Of a DNA stretch of 64,000 nt, positions 1-10,736 are shown piece after piece (position 1 is the first letter of the stretch; each line of letters starts with the position of its first letter). The stretch lies in the NCBI GenBank assembly GCA_020747015.1, contig JAGTJM010000083.1, positions 56,077 to 120,076 of the forward strand, given 5' to 3'. The notes under the pieces are model-generated. The model made no database searches. It was given only the letters and a program-made list of their open reading frames with translations, and was not told the DNA's origin. Position numbers and translations under genes: made by a program. Source of the stretch: Pyrenochaeta sp. MPI-SDFR-AT-0127. Its lineage: Eukaryota > Ascomycota > Dothideomycetes > Pleosporales > Cucurbitariaceae.

Positions 1-1593
1 GATGTCAATGCAACACAGCGGATACATTTGTGAAAATGGCAGAACGCATGGGAATGTGAGTTCCTCTCGAGTTTTATCGGGAGAGTACCACGAAACAGAA
101 ACGACTTTATCGTATTCTTCGTGGCTGTTGATGGGCATGGGCATGTAGTCGTCTGTCTGCACAATCTCGAGGAAGTCGTCGCTGAAGCGCTGCTTTAGCA
201 GCTCGGAGTACTTGGAAAAGAGCGTGAGGAGTAGGTCATTCATTGCTGAGACGGAGTATCCCCATTTCTACAAAGGGATCAGAGTCGTGCGTATGATTTT
301 GGGAGCCCTAGCTTACCTCCATTGTCAACATGAAGAGTGCAATGCGGCCCTTGATCTTGAGAAGCAGTTCGTCGTTCTCAACTGTGTGAAGAGAGCCGGT
401 GATGAGTTTGATCGCACTCTGGCACATGGAATCCCATAGCTCATCGACCTACAACAACGTCAGTATTGTCTAAATGCAACTCATAGTCAGTCACCTACAT
501 CAGCCTGTGATCGTAGGTTTGCTGTTTTCGAAACTGTGGCTTTTTCGATGATCGCAAACCCCGCGATGCTCTCAAGTAAGCTACTCAAGTCGCCACACTC
601 CTCATCCAGTAGATTCAGCTTGGTTGGTATGATCAAATCCTTCTGGGTCCTCCGGTCTGCCGAATATTCTGACCTGAATTGATCGCTCTTCCCCAGTGTC
701 TCGTTGATATGCATTGCTTCAAACAATGGCGAAAAGTCAGTCTCATTTCCAGCCTCCTCATTGTTCAAAACATCAAACTCATCCGTTTCATCAGCAACCA
801 GCTCAATGGCTGAGTTCAACTTGAACTTTGAGAAGCGTGGGTCCGCCTCAGCACGTTCCTGGTTGCGCGTTCTCCGTACATCGGTGTAATAGAATGACAC
901 TTCACCCAAGAATTGTGCAGATTCTCGGATGCGGAAGAGCCAGGTGCTTAGATCATTCTTTACTGCTTCTCTTATCTGCTCTTGTGTTTGAGGGATGGAC
1001 TTTTCGATCAAGTTGGCGATTTTGAAACGACTGATTTCCTTCAAATGAATCGTCTGCAGCTCATCCAACGCCCGCAAGGCAGCATAGTAGTTCTTCTCTC
1101 TTAACATGTCTTGGACTTGATTTGCGATGCGCAACACGTTTAAACAAGCCCCCAAAGCTTGAGTGGCTTCATCGATATTCTGGCGCACACCACGGGAGTC
1201 GACAAGCGCCTTCTTCTGTTGCGCCACCTTCACCATACTCTCCTCGATCGACTCATTGAGTTGCAAAATCTCACCACTCATCTGTACCGTCTGGTCGCGA
1301 ATCCGGAGTAGTGAATCTACAGAACTAACAAAATCCTGATGGTTGGCATTGCATATCCGCTCAATTTCAGATTCCCGGTCACTGGCATATCGGTCGAAGG
1401 TGATTTGGAGTTGATTTGAATAGCGTGCATCTTTCATTATGGGGATGAGCTGGTCAATGTAGTCTGAGCCCACCGATGACTGAGATATCTAGGATCAATC
1501 AGCAAAGAGTATCATTTATTCTCGTAGAGTGCATCAATGTACTTGTTTGATAGCTATCCACAAGTCATCGTCTAGGTCTATAGCTGAAGGCAT
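1..1593 (-). CDS. SEC15: Exocyst complex subunit Sec15 (3' part outside window)
   Basis: Sec15 is a core exocyst subunit that tethers secretory vesicles at growth sites by binding the Rab GTPase Sec4 and Sec10. Exons read complement(<1..267, 317..448, 499..1488, 1543..1593). The first exon encodes only 17 residues beginning MPSAIDLDDDLW. The long second exon carries the helical N-terminal half with heptad-rich segments. The last visible exon has the conserved WGYSVSAMNDLLL segment followed by a FPCVLPFSQMYPLCC stretch typical of the family. All introns are GT-AG and about 50 nt. The gene is cut by the left edge, so the C-terminal Rab-binding part is not seen. It diverges from LYS9 across 374 bp. 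Family assignment rests on recognition of conserved segments. Confidence 0.9.
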
Positions 1594-1967
1594 GATGCTT
1601 AGAGGTTAATGCGGTTTCCCGCCTCAGGCCTGTCAGAAGACTTCTCTTGTCAAAATGATTTATCTTCAAAGAGGGCCCCACAGTCTACTGTTCCTGAGAT
1701 GTTGATGTTGAGTGCTTGTGGACGTTGAGTATGAAACACCGTTGCAGGCCACGATGCATGAGCTAATGCGGACCCATGTCTAGCTTCGGAGACTGAGACG
1801 GGCCGGGGCTTCTGCAACTTCGCGTCCCACTTTCCTTTCCGAGCTGCGGGGCGGAGCGATGACGGAGTCCCCCACCAATTTCTGAACATTCCGATCGGAC
1901 TCAACGCTGAAAGATATATCTTTCACAACCACTTTTTATCTTCTACATCCAAGCTCAAATAGACATT
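1594..1967. promoter_or_regulatory. Divergent promoter between SEC15 and LYS9
   Basis: These 374 bp hold the start regions of two divergent genes and no credible ORF. A six-of-seven match to the Gcn4/CpcA site (GGACTCA instead of TGACTCA) lies near 1897-1903, about 65 bp from the LYS9 start. I would not call it a site without comparative data. Confidence 0.45.
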
Positions 1968-3581
1968 ATGGAATCTCTCACCAGTAAGAATTGTATTGAT
2001 TGAGTAATTGAGCACCGCTGATTTATTTAGACACCTTTCAGAGTGTTATTGGCAGCGTCAGTGGAACTACCACTGGTGCGTATAGCGGCAAGTAAGTACA
2101 AATAGTTTTTTTTTAAGAAACAATAGACTAACACTTTTTCCAGATCTGCTCTTCTGCTCGGCGCAGGCTTTGTGTATGTGAACGACAATACATTTGGCAC
2201 TCTTTGAGCTAATGGTTTAAGCACACGACCAACAGTCGAAGTTCTCGCCAAATCGGGTGTCAAGGTCACCGTCGCTTGCAGGACTTTGGAGAAGGCACAG
2301 GCTTTGGCCAAGGGTATCCCAAATACCCAGGCTATCAGTGTATGGTTTCTATTCGACAGATGTACGGTAATATACTAATAACAATAGCTCGATGTGAACA
2401 ACGATGAGGCTCTTGATGCTGAGGTCGCCAAGGTCGACGTCGTTATCAGCTTGATCCCCTACACTTTCCACGCGACTGTCATCAAGTCTGCTATCCGCAA
2501 GAAGAAGAACGTCGTCACGACTTCGTATGTCTCGCCTGCGATGATGGAGCTCGATGCTGCTGCCAAGGAGGCTGGTATCACTGTGTTCAACGAGATTGGT
2601 GTAGATCCAGGCGTCGACCATCTCTCCGCCGTTCTCACCATCGACGAGGTACATAAGGCTGGTGGCAAGATCCTATCGTTTAAGTCATACTGTGGTGGTC
2701 TTCCAGCACCAGAGAATTCGGACAATCCGCTTGGATACAAATTCTCGTGGAGCTCTCGTGGTGTACTGCTTGCGTTGAGGAACCAGGCAAAGTACTATGA
2801 AGATGGCAAGATTAAGGAGATTGAGGGCCCTGAGCTAATGGCTGAGGCTAAGCCGTACTTTATCTACCCAGGTTATGCTTTTGTCGCATACCCCAATCGC
2901 GATTCGACGCCTTACAAGGAGCGATACAACATCCCCGAGGCTCAGACCATCATTCGCGGTACTCTGCGTTACCAGGGATTCCCAGAATACATCAAAGCAC
3001 TCGTCGATATTGGCTTCCTTTCAGAAGATCCCAAAGATTTCCTCAAGGAAGGCGAGAAGCGCACATGGAGAGACGCAACAGCTAAGGTTGTTGGAGCTTC
3101 CAGTGATAAAGACGAGGATATCATCTGGGCCATCAGCTCGCGCACAAAGTTCGCAAGCACAGAAGAGAAGGATCGTATCATCACTGGTTTCCGTTGGATT
3201 GGTCTGCTCTCTGATGAGCCCATTATTCCCCGCAATAACCCGCTCGACACACTCTGCGCCACGCTTGAGAAGAAGATGCAGTACGAGGAGGGCGAGCGCG
3301 ATTTCCTCATGCTGCAACACAAGTTCGAGATTGAAAATAAAGATGGTAGCAGGGTGACACGTACTTCAACACTTGCTGAGTACGGCGATCCCAAGGGATA
3401 CTCGGCCATGGCTAAGCTGGTTGGTGTGCCATGCGCGATTGCTGTGCAACAGGTGCTTGATGGAACACTGAAGGAGAGGGGTGTCTTGGCTCCCATGAGC
3501 CCAGAAATCTGCAAGCCACTGATGAAGACTCTAGAGGAGAAGTATGGCGTCCACTTCAGGGAGAAGACCGTACCTGCATAG
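1968..3581 (+). CDS. LYS9: Saccharopine reductase (saccharopine dehydrogenase, glutamate-forming)
   Basis: This enzyme makes saccharopine from 2-aminoadipate semialdehyde and glutamate with NADPH, the penultimate step of fungal lysine synthesis. Exons are 1968..1983, 2031..2091, 2144..2173, 2222..2339 and 2388..3581, giving 472 aa. The exons start tiny (16, 61 and 30 nt) and the phases agree throughout. The Rossmann motif SALLLGAGFVTRP begins at about residue 27. It is followed by conserved VISLIPYTFH and FNEIGVDPGVDH segments. Yeast and animal versions start almost directly at the nucleotide-binding strand, so the 26 residues before it (MESLTNTFQSVIGSV...) are an extension, possibly an organelle-targeting or regulatory tail. 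Identification is firm. Use of the first ATG is likely because exon 1 splices in frame only from it. Confidence 0.95.
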
Positions 3582-3879
3582 GTTGGCTTACGTGTTGGAG
3601 TTTGAAACGAAGATGAATTTTCATGGGTTGTGATAGGTTTAGACAAAAGAATATCAAAACGAAAGCCCAGCTACCATGTATTTCTACCATAGTTTATCAT
3701 CACTTTATTTGCAAACAATGTGTATATTTGAAGGGGAGGCTGACCTGATGGATTAGGGTGAGGCTGATGTTATGTGGGGTCGTCTGTGCGTGCGTCATTG
3801 CATCTCGAACTTGAATCGCTGCCCAAGCTTACCGCAACAGAACACCGCTGAGACATCTCGCAACCACACATCGCCCAGG

Positions 3880-4966
3880 ATGTCCGCCAAAATAGAGAAG
3901 ACGCTGCAGCGCCAAAGAGAAAAGTACGGCAGGCCTATACCTTGGCTCCACACCTGCTAATCACCCTGCAGAATCGCAGAGGGCCAATTCTATGAAGCCC
4001 ACCAACAACTCCGTGTGATCGCCTCGCGCTACACGAAAGCCCAAGACTGGGAAAACGCGACTTCGATCCTTTACTCCGGCGCTCTCTCTCTCCTACAAGC
4101 AGGCCAAGGTGGCTCAGGTGGCGATTTATGTATCTTCCTCCTCGATGTCTTCAATAAAGGCGAGGTAAAGCCAGATGCAAGTAGCAAGGGGAAGCTACTC
4201 TCTCTTTTGAGAAGCTTTCCAAAAGATGAGCCGACGAAGAAGAAGTTTGTAGGCGAGATGGTCGCGTGGAGTAGCAAATTTGGGGAGTATCCCGCGGGGG
4301 ATCCGGAGATTCACCACGTTGCGGGGAGTTTATTCGCGAACGGAATGTCTGCACACTTTAAAGCAATTAATCTGGATTCTAATTTGTTTTTCAACAGATC
4401 TCGAACCTTATGACGCGGAAAGACATCTACTCCTCGGCACCCAAGACTCTGCCTCGACCCTCGCTTCCCTCGAATATTCGTGGTATGAAGCCGACGACTC
4501 TCACACCGCCCCTCTTTACTGCGCCCGCGGCGTCTTACCCTACCTCCTTACCGGCAACTTGCGCGCGGCAAACAAATTCTTCCTCCTCTTCACATCCTCG
4601 TTATCCAAGAAGCCCAACCTTAGCACCCAACAAGTCTCTACCAAATCCTCCGACCTCCGGGTATACCCAGGCCTACCACTACTGAACTTCTTGGGACTAT
4701 TACTACTGAGTGTCGAGAGGGGCGACCCAAGCTTATACAGACAGCTGAAGAGTCACTATGCGAACAATTTAAAGGAAGTAAATTGGACTGAGGCCATGGA
4801 CCAGATCGGGGAGATGTATTTTGGCATCAAGATTCCGCGGCAAGGAAATCCGATGTTCGACATGCTAGGTAGCATGTTCGGTGGTGGAATGGGAGGTGGT
4901 GGTGGGGGTGCAAAGAAGGCTGTCGGCGGCAGGGCATCGACTCCTGCAGCATCGGGCTTGGATTAA
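3880..4966 (+). CDS. GET4: GET complex subunit Get4, with a non-canonical intron donor
   Basis: Get4, with Get5, passes tail-anchored membrane proteins from Sgt2 to the ATPase Get3 for insertion in the ER. The family fold is seen as helical repeats with IAEGQFYEAHQQLR near the N-terminus and DAERHLLLGTQDSA in the middle. The C-terminal tail is glycine-rich. Exons 3880..3923, 3972..4342 and 4398..4966 give 327 aa in frame. The second intron ends in a normal CAACAG, but the only donor that keeps the family alignment is G|GAATGT at 4343, one base away from the consensus G|GTATGT. Unspliced, the frame stops at 4413 and loses the second half. A weaker GT at 4327 would also restore frame but delete about six conserved residues. 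The protein is certain; the splice is the oddity. Confidence 0.88.
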
Positions 4967-5355
4967 GGAGCGCTGCAAAGAAGGATCCATCAAATGATAG
5001 GCTATGATGGATGGTGTGCATACAATCTAAAAGAAATGATACCAAGGTACACATGAGCGTGCAACGACAGTTATAGAGACTTGCATTTTAACAAAAGATG
5101 ATTCGATCATCAAACCATCTTGCGTGAGCATTTGTGACACAATCCATTCTTTCAGTACGGGTATAGGGTTACCTACATCACGAGATAGTAAGTAATCCTC
5201 GCTCGCAATAGTAGGCTTCTTTGTTCAAATTGTTCCGTGCATGAGCCCAAGTGGAACCTCGGTCTTAGTACACATATAAGCCTCGCTGCGTGATGCCAAA
5301 ATATATTAAACTTTCGCATTATCAGCAAAAATAATTTTTTATAGACCGTTTTAAT
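4967..5355. other. Intergenic, no gene seen
   Basis: Downstream region of GET4 leading into the tRNA gene. AT-rich near 5290-5355, which on the minus strand includes the T-run expected of a Pol III terminator just past the tRNA 3' end. No ORF of interest. Confidence 0.5.
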
Positions 5356-5443
5356 TGCATCGACCGAGACTCGAACTCGGGCCTGAAGCAGGCTATGCTT
5401 GGAGACATGGGAAGCTTCAATTCTACCCTTAAACTATCGATGC
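5356..5443 (-). tRNA. tRNA-Gly(CCC) with a 17-nt intron
   Basis: Read on the minus strand, a perfect 7-bp acceptor stem (GCATCGA with TCGATGC, discriminator A) encloses a T-arm of CCGAG, TTCGAGT loop and CTCGG. The anticodon stem is GAAGC paired with GCTTC. Its loop is 24 nt instead of 7, which places anticodon CCC at 34-36 and a 17-nt intron after position 37, the usual eukaryotic site. Mature length is about 71 nt, as expected for tRNA-Gly. Box B (GTTCGAGTC) is intact. A T-run follows the 3' end. A truncated copy of the 3' half including intron bases lies at 7231-7259. Confidence 0.9.
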
Positions 5444-5613
5444 GTATAATTAACTTGAAATTTATTAAATTTATATACTACCAAATTTGATTCTAGGCTT
5501 TCTTCTTACAAAAACAAGATAAAAAGTCTATTTTAGATTAAGAGAAATATAGGGAAGGATAAGCACTATCGATGGATGGATCAGCGCGGGGAAGTGGGGC
5601 ACGTATCTACCCC

Positions 5614-5905
5614 TCAACTAAGGCATCGGTCAACATGGAATCATCTGCCATCTATTTTGACGAAAAGGAGTGCGGAGATAACGATTCATCCGGTTTGCCG
5701 TTGAAGGTAACTAGTCACATGATTGCAATTTCTTCTTTCCAGTAACAAAGGCGTGTTCATTTTAATAGTTCAGGAAGCGTGTTGCTTGATCGTGCTAGCC
5801 CGCTGCCCATGCACAGCCATTAATTAGATTTAACGGTAGAACAACATTAAGATGACTGTTACTCAAAAACAAATGTGATCACACTTTGTTGTTTTCAGTT
5901 CATAT
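5614..5905 (+). repeat. Direct repeat copy 1 (less mutated)
   Basis: This segment aligns along about 290 bp with 7261-7556. Shared anchors include AAGGAGTGC, GAGGTAACT-like and ATGTGATCAC blocks in the same order. Differences are dominated by C in this copy versus T in the other, and G versus A. It follows the tRNA-Gly at some distance, as copy 2 follows a tRNA fragment, so both seem to derive from one duplicated segment. No coding capacity is apparent. Confidence 0.7.
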
Positions 5906-6150
5906 ATTACTTCTGCTTACAGTTTGCAGATGGCATGTGGGCTATTGCATCCGAACCCCTCATTCAGTCTCCGTATGAATATCACTTGTCGGGGAACGTT
6001 AAAAGCCGAACACGTGCCAGTAATGGATCAGCTAGTCCAAGTCTTTTATGTTTTTCAGACAACAAGCACCTCAATTGAGGCCATAAGAGAAAGTTTGTCT
6101 CATCCCAATCCCAGCCAGAAGCTGCCTGGTCTTTCAGATCTTGTGGGATT

Positions 6151-6774
6151 ATGGTTACCTTGGCCATCTTACAGCAACATCATGATAAATACTGTGGAAA
6201 GCCCATTTTCTTGCCATACAACTACCATGGGGTAGTCGCTGAAGCTCGAGTAGTGTGGAGGTTCGTGCTAAAACAAAACGTCGGAAACCTTTCGGATACA
6301 TGCAAGACGGTACTGCAGATCTACGACGACTGGGAGAGCTCAGAACTAAGACGGTTCTATAATTATTACACAGTCAGAGGTAATGTATGGGAAGACCAGA
6401 AGCAGATGGCTTACTTCAAAACAATTTTCGACGAAACAACCGAGTATTTCACCAACTTTTACAGCAATTACATACAACTAGTACGAACACACATCAACGT
6501 GAACGCCCATTCTCTCAAGCAAGCGGATGAGAACTTTCGTTTCAACAAATACAGGCAAAGAGTGGATCCAATGCGTTTGGCGCCAGCGAACGCCACTCAC
6601 CCATATGAAGGAGATGATCATTGGACAGAACGTGCTTTTATCTATGCAGAAAATTTTCCAAAGGTAATCCAAGAGATGGAAAAGTTTGATGTATGTCAGC
6701 CTGATGAGTTGCCTTGTTACGAAGATGTATGGTGGATGTTGATGATACGTCTGCAAGCTGTCAAGGTCACATAG
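6151..6774 (+). CDS. Uncharacterised protein, possible orphan gene
   Basis: A 207-aa ORF from ATG to TAG with reasonable amino acid composition, rich in aromatic and acidic residues (for example ELRRFYNYYTVRG and CYEDVWWMLMIRL). No signal peptide, membrane segment or known motif is seen. The true start may lie upstream, since a TTTTCAG acceptor-like site occurs near 6059 and the frame is open just before the ATG. The gene sits between the two diverged direct repeats, so it may have been carried or trapped by a mobile segment. It looks intact, without the stop codons that affect neighbouring repeat DNA. I do not recognise the family. It could also be a fortuitous ORF. Confidence 0.45.
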   Translation: MVTLAILQQHHDKYCGKPIFLPYNYHGVVAEARVVWRFVLKQNVGNLSDTCKTVLQIYDDWESSELRRFYNYYTVRGNVWEDQKQMAYFKTIFDETTEYFTNFYSNYIQLVRTHINVNAHSLKQADENFRFNKYRQRVDPMRLAPANATHPYEGDDHWTERAFIYAENFPKVIQEMEKFDVCQPDELPCYEDVWWMLMIRLQAVKVT

Positions 6775-7120
6775 GACAGGTTCGGGACGATAGGATCTTA
6801 TGGGGCGACAATATAGCATTCGGGGGGTAGATAGAAGAATCGCTGCCACAACCCCACAGGGGCGGCAGCCCTTCTTATAGGGGGCGTACCCTGGCCCACC
6901 TTGGCCCAGAGCGACGCCCCTTAGCCCAATGGCTGACAAGAGCATGGAACATGGGTCTGAAGGTAGTGACGCGAGAAGACCTGATGATCCCAAGTGCTTG
7001 TATCGATCATCCAGGTCGAGTGTGCATCTTGTATAGCACTGCAGAGTCGACGATAGTGCGCTATTTTTCCATTAGAGAAGGTGATGTGAAGTGGGCCGAC
7101 CTTTTTTCCATGACTACAGC

Positions 7121-7235
7121 AGAAAATATAGACACATAAGCTCTTGAGTTGCGTCCGAATAAAGGGATGATTCGGCTCAACCTGAATTTAGCACTTTCTC
7201 TTCATGTTTCCTTTACACATCAACAATCAGGAACT
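7121..7235 (+). repeat. Dispersed repeat, copy A
   Basis: The stretch beginning AGAAAATATAGACACATAAG and ending near CATCAACAATCAGGAA aligns with 15808-15920 on the same strand. Matches are in order: AGAAAAT.TAGA.ACAT, CTTGAGTTG or CCTGAGTTG, GATGA.TCG, and the terminal ACATCAACA.TCAGGAA. The shared end suggests the boundary of a mobile element, possibly a solo LTR remnant. Element type is not proven. Confidence 0.55.
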
Positions 7236-7259
7236 TGGGCCTGAAGCAGGCTATGCTTA
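7231..7259 (-). pseudogene. Truncated tRNA-Gly(CCC) fragment
   Basis: Twenty-nine bases match the tRNA-Gly at 5373-5401 with about two differences, one a C-to-T change inside the T-loop. The match runs from the T-loop through the 3' anticodon stem into the intron and then breaks. Because intron bases are included, the copy came from DNA and not from a mature tRNA. It cannot fold as a tRNA. Confidence 0.75.
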
Positions 7260-7260
7260 G

Positions 7261-7556
7261 TTTAATTAAGGTATTATTAAGTATAGATTTATCCATCATC
7301 TATCTTAATAGTAAGGAGTGCAGGGATGGTAATTTATCTAGCCCACTATTAGAGGTAACTGGCTATATAATTATAATTTCTACGTTCTAGTAATACGGGT
7401 ATATCTATTCTATTAAATAAGTAAGCGTATCACTCAATTATACTATCCCGCTACCTACGTATGGCCTTTGATTAAATTTCATAGTTCTTCTACAAAAGAA
7501 TAGCACTATAATAGCTATCACTTAAAATCATATGTGATCACGCATTGTTAGTTTCA
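7261..7556 (+). repeat. Direct repeat copy 2 (AT-rich, RIP-like)
   Basis: Homologous to 5614-5905 but strongly AT-shifted. For example, copy 1 TCAACTAAGGCATCGG corresponds to TTAATTAAGGTATTAT here. Most differences read as C-to-T or G-to-A in this copy, often in CpA/TpG context, which is the expected product of repeat-induced point mutation in ascomycetes. Confidence 0.7.
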
Positions 7557-8604
7557 ACAGTCTGTAACTAAAGATGCTCGAATTAGTAATTTTAAGCGGA
7601 TGACCCTTAGCCCAGAAATGACCTAACCAAAATCTCCGTACGTTTTCAAACCTGAGCTGCCACTGTTCGAAAGTGATTTCTGACTAAGCCATCCTAATAC
7701 CTATGGCAGTGCAGCTAGGAGCAGCCTGAGACATTCAGACCTTGACTAAACCTGAGATTTGCCTAAAATTCGGATTGGCTGGGCGTTCCACTAGATCTCT
7801 AGCCAATTGTATAGACACGTCCTACTTTACATTGCCAAAGTAAATTGCTGTAACGGGCATTCAATATTCCACGAACATCTCACAAACGCATGGAATCGAC
7901 AGCAGGTTAATTGATAGCATCTTCACCGTGAGGCCAGAGTGCTGCAAGGAAAGTATCTAAAAGGCCTGAAGTCTATGTCTATCATTCCTGGCAGTAACGA
8001 AACACCTGCTTAGCGCCCAATGACTGGCAAAGCATCGATATCATCACTTGCAGCTGCTATGAGGAGCGAAGCTGATGCCTTCAATCCGTCACCATCACTG
8101 CCGCTGCTGCAATCATGGCCTTTGCCATGAAATTTGACTAAACATGTCGCTCCTGATTCGATACCCAACCCTTGCCTGACCTCTTGCAGCTCACAGCGTT
8201 GCGGTGCTTCAACAACATGATGCGCTTTCGGGCTTGCTCCACGCATGGCAGTAATGCACCGGAACAGCTCACCGCGCTGACCCTCAGTGAGCAGAGCGAT
8301 TAGCAGTTCTGCTCAAAGTATGGTCGCGCTCGTTTTCAAAGTCTCTGTTCATGTGACGGAGATTATTCTTTAGTGATAACACCGAATAATAAAGCTTCGG
8401 ATATCCCTTTGTAGCCCGATCTTAGGGCGTGATCAGGACCACATGTAGACATAAACAGTGATATGTGAGATTGTAGAGTAAAATTTAGCTATTATCATTG
8501 TGCCCACCATCATATATATTGGACTTTAACCTAAATGTGTGCCCGCTTTTCTAGTTCAAACGAGCACCACGACCTTACCGCCTCGGCACGCCCCACCACA
8601 CCAA

Positions 8605-10208
8605 TCAATAGGCATATGTGACACGATGTTCATCATCAGAACGCCTCAGTTTTCGATTCTCCGCCATGAGCCAGAATCTCATGACCCATACACAAACAAT
8701 GCTCCCAGCAGCAAATCCAATCATCGACCCAAAACCGATGGAATATCTCGGTTCATTACTTTTTGGCCAGAGGTATGCGCAGTAAATGTACGCTGCGTTG
8801 GCCGTAACGTTAACCAGACTATACGCGACAGCCTTCTTCTCAGGGGTTTGCGACAGGGTTGCGCTGACCCATCCAAGAATGACAGAGCCAACAGAGTAGG
8901 CGCCAGTGGCATACAAAAACGTTGCTGTGTATCGTACTGCCGTATTCATGGTGACTACCGACATGACGAAGCCAACGATTGCAATACCAAGACCTCCTGT
9001 GATGTGCCAACTTCGCTCGTTGAAATGCCCAGAACTCCATGCGAAGGGGATGCCGAGTAGACCGGAGACAAAGTAAGGGGGTGCGGTGAGCAAGAGTGCA
9101 GTGGTGCGGGACTTGAAGCCTAGCGACCTCACAATTGTTGGGAAGAAGTTGTTGAAGGTGACTGCGGAAATGTGCAGGTTCTGCATCAAGCAGAAAAGCC
9201 ACGTCTTTGGGTCTGCGCATGCTTGCTTCAGGCCTTCGAGGGTTGTGCCGCGTTCTTTCATGCCGACAGTATCGCGTTGTATACGTGCAACTGCAAGGTC
9301 GCGTTCCTCTTGTGTGAGCCATCGTGTCACAGAAGGGCTGTTGATGGGTCAGTACATTTGGGCAAACGTGTACCAAGAGGGTGACCTACTCGTCAGGTAG
9401 CAGCCAAAAGCCAAATAGGGCTACGCCAAATGTGACGGCGCCCTCAATGATGAACAGCCACCTCCAGCCGGCAATACCATGAACTTGATCCAAGGTAGCG
9501 AAAACCGCCGCTGCAATCAAGCCAGAGCAAGCCGTGCTCACCACTTGTCCCGTGTAAAGTACTGCAATCCTTGTAGCGAGCTCTTTCCTGGTGTAGAAAA
9601 TGGACAGGATGTAAAGAGCACCGGGGTAGTACGGGGCCTCAACAAAGCCAAGCATGAATCTAGTCGCGATCAGGCCGCCGTAGTTCTGAACAAGAGCAGT
9701 GCATGCTGAAACCGTTGCCCACCCAACCATGCATATGGAGAGATAGATTGAAGGTCGCGTTTTGGTTAAGAACATGTTCGAAGGCACTGTGGCGACGGTC
9801 AACTTTGCCATGAAAACGATACTCATGGGACAAACCTTGCATAAGTAAATAGCCGACAAACAAGATACTGATAGCCGTGTTGTATTCCACCCCTTTGAGG
9901 TTAAGGTCTTCTTCGAGCGTGTTCAACCGAGCTTGGGGCAATGCATTGCGATCCAAGTAGTTGAGGAAGTACATAGCCCATAGTATTGGCTTGAAACGGT
10001 CAGTTTGAATATACAAGATTCCAGCGTTGTAACGTACCATAATGCGAATGTCAAGTTTGCGCACCAATGCAATTTCTGCAGGATCTGTTTTCTTGGTTGC
10101 GCCAGAGTAATCGCCCTCCTCAGCAGCAGTGATGCCGTGCTTTTCGGGCAGAGAGCGTATATCAATGTCCTCATTGATACTAGCAGTGTTCCTCTTTATT
10201 TCACCCAT
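8605..10208 (-). CDS. MFS transporter, anion:cation symporter type (Dal5/Tna1-like)
   Basis: A plasma-membrane carrier of the family that takes up allantoate, nicotinate, vitamins and other organic anions. Exons complement(8605..9337, 9390..9786, 9836..9989, 10038..10208) give 484 aa. Family signs are MYFLNYLDRNALPQAR in the first helix region, then LIATRFMLGFVEAPYYPGAL and GWRWLFIIEGAVTFG, with about 12 hydrophobic segments. The short cytoplasmic N-terminus is typical. All introns are GT-AG. It lies at the left end of a three-gene group with a Zn2Cys6 regulator and a lyase, suggesting that it imports the substrate of that pathway. The substrate cannot be told from sequence alone. Confidence 0.85.
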
Positions 10209-10736
10209 GGTGAGAAATTCTGTAGGTCTCGAAGGCTCCAGGTTGCGAAATGTGAGAAGATCACGGACGCTGTGGTGGTGAATGATCCATGATAGCGAGG
10301 GGACTATCTCCTTTTAACTTCCCCATGGCACGGGCTAGATTTGGATTGCATGGGGAAGAACTGGAGTCTGGGGTCGAGACAGAGAAACGTGCAACGGCTT
10401 AACGACTATTCCGCCGAAACACGTGCCATCGGTTCCCCTACAGAGACACGGAATAGCTTAGCTAAGGTCTAGAAGAGGTAATATAATCCACCGAACCATG
10501 GGGGCTGAATAGATATTATGGAGAAACCTTATTAACAAATTGTCATTCATTGTAATGTTGGGCAAGTTAGCGCTCGGAATAGAGGGTAAACCGCGGCTAG
10601 GCTGGCATCGACGTTTGACTGCTTGTTCCCGGAAGAAGGACTTTCGGCGCAACAGCAACCGAGCCCGCATACCCTGCAAGCTCAGCAAAGTTAGATCAGA
10701 CGAGCATTGCACTACTCCAATTTATGTCGTAACAGG
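10209..10736. other. Promoter of the MFS gene and 3' flank of the regulator
   Basis: Both flanking genes are on the minus strand, so this holds the MFS upstream region. No convincing gene. The segment near 10400-10450 has a CGAAACACG-like motif but no clear paired CGG half-sites for a Zn2Cys6 dimer. Confidence 0.4.

Larger units (their letters stand above)
6775..8604. other. Repeat-derived intergenic region
   Basis: A GC-rich block at about 6830-6930, reminiscent of a long terminal repeat, is followed by a dispersed repeat (7121-7235), a tRNA fragment (7231-7259) and the AT-rich copy 2 repeat (7261-7556). From about 7560 to 8530 I see only short ORFs and no recognisable gene. Confidence 0.5.

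Noticed and set aside
7231..7556. A tRNA-derived SINE
   Set aside because: The tRNA piece includes intron bases and lacks the 5' half with box A, so it is not a Pol III-driven retroposon head.
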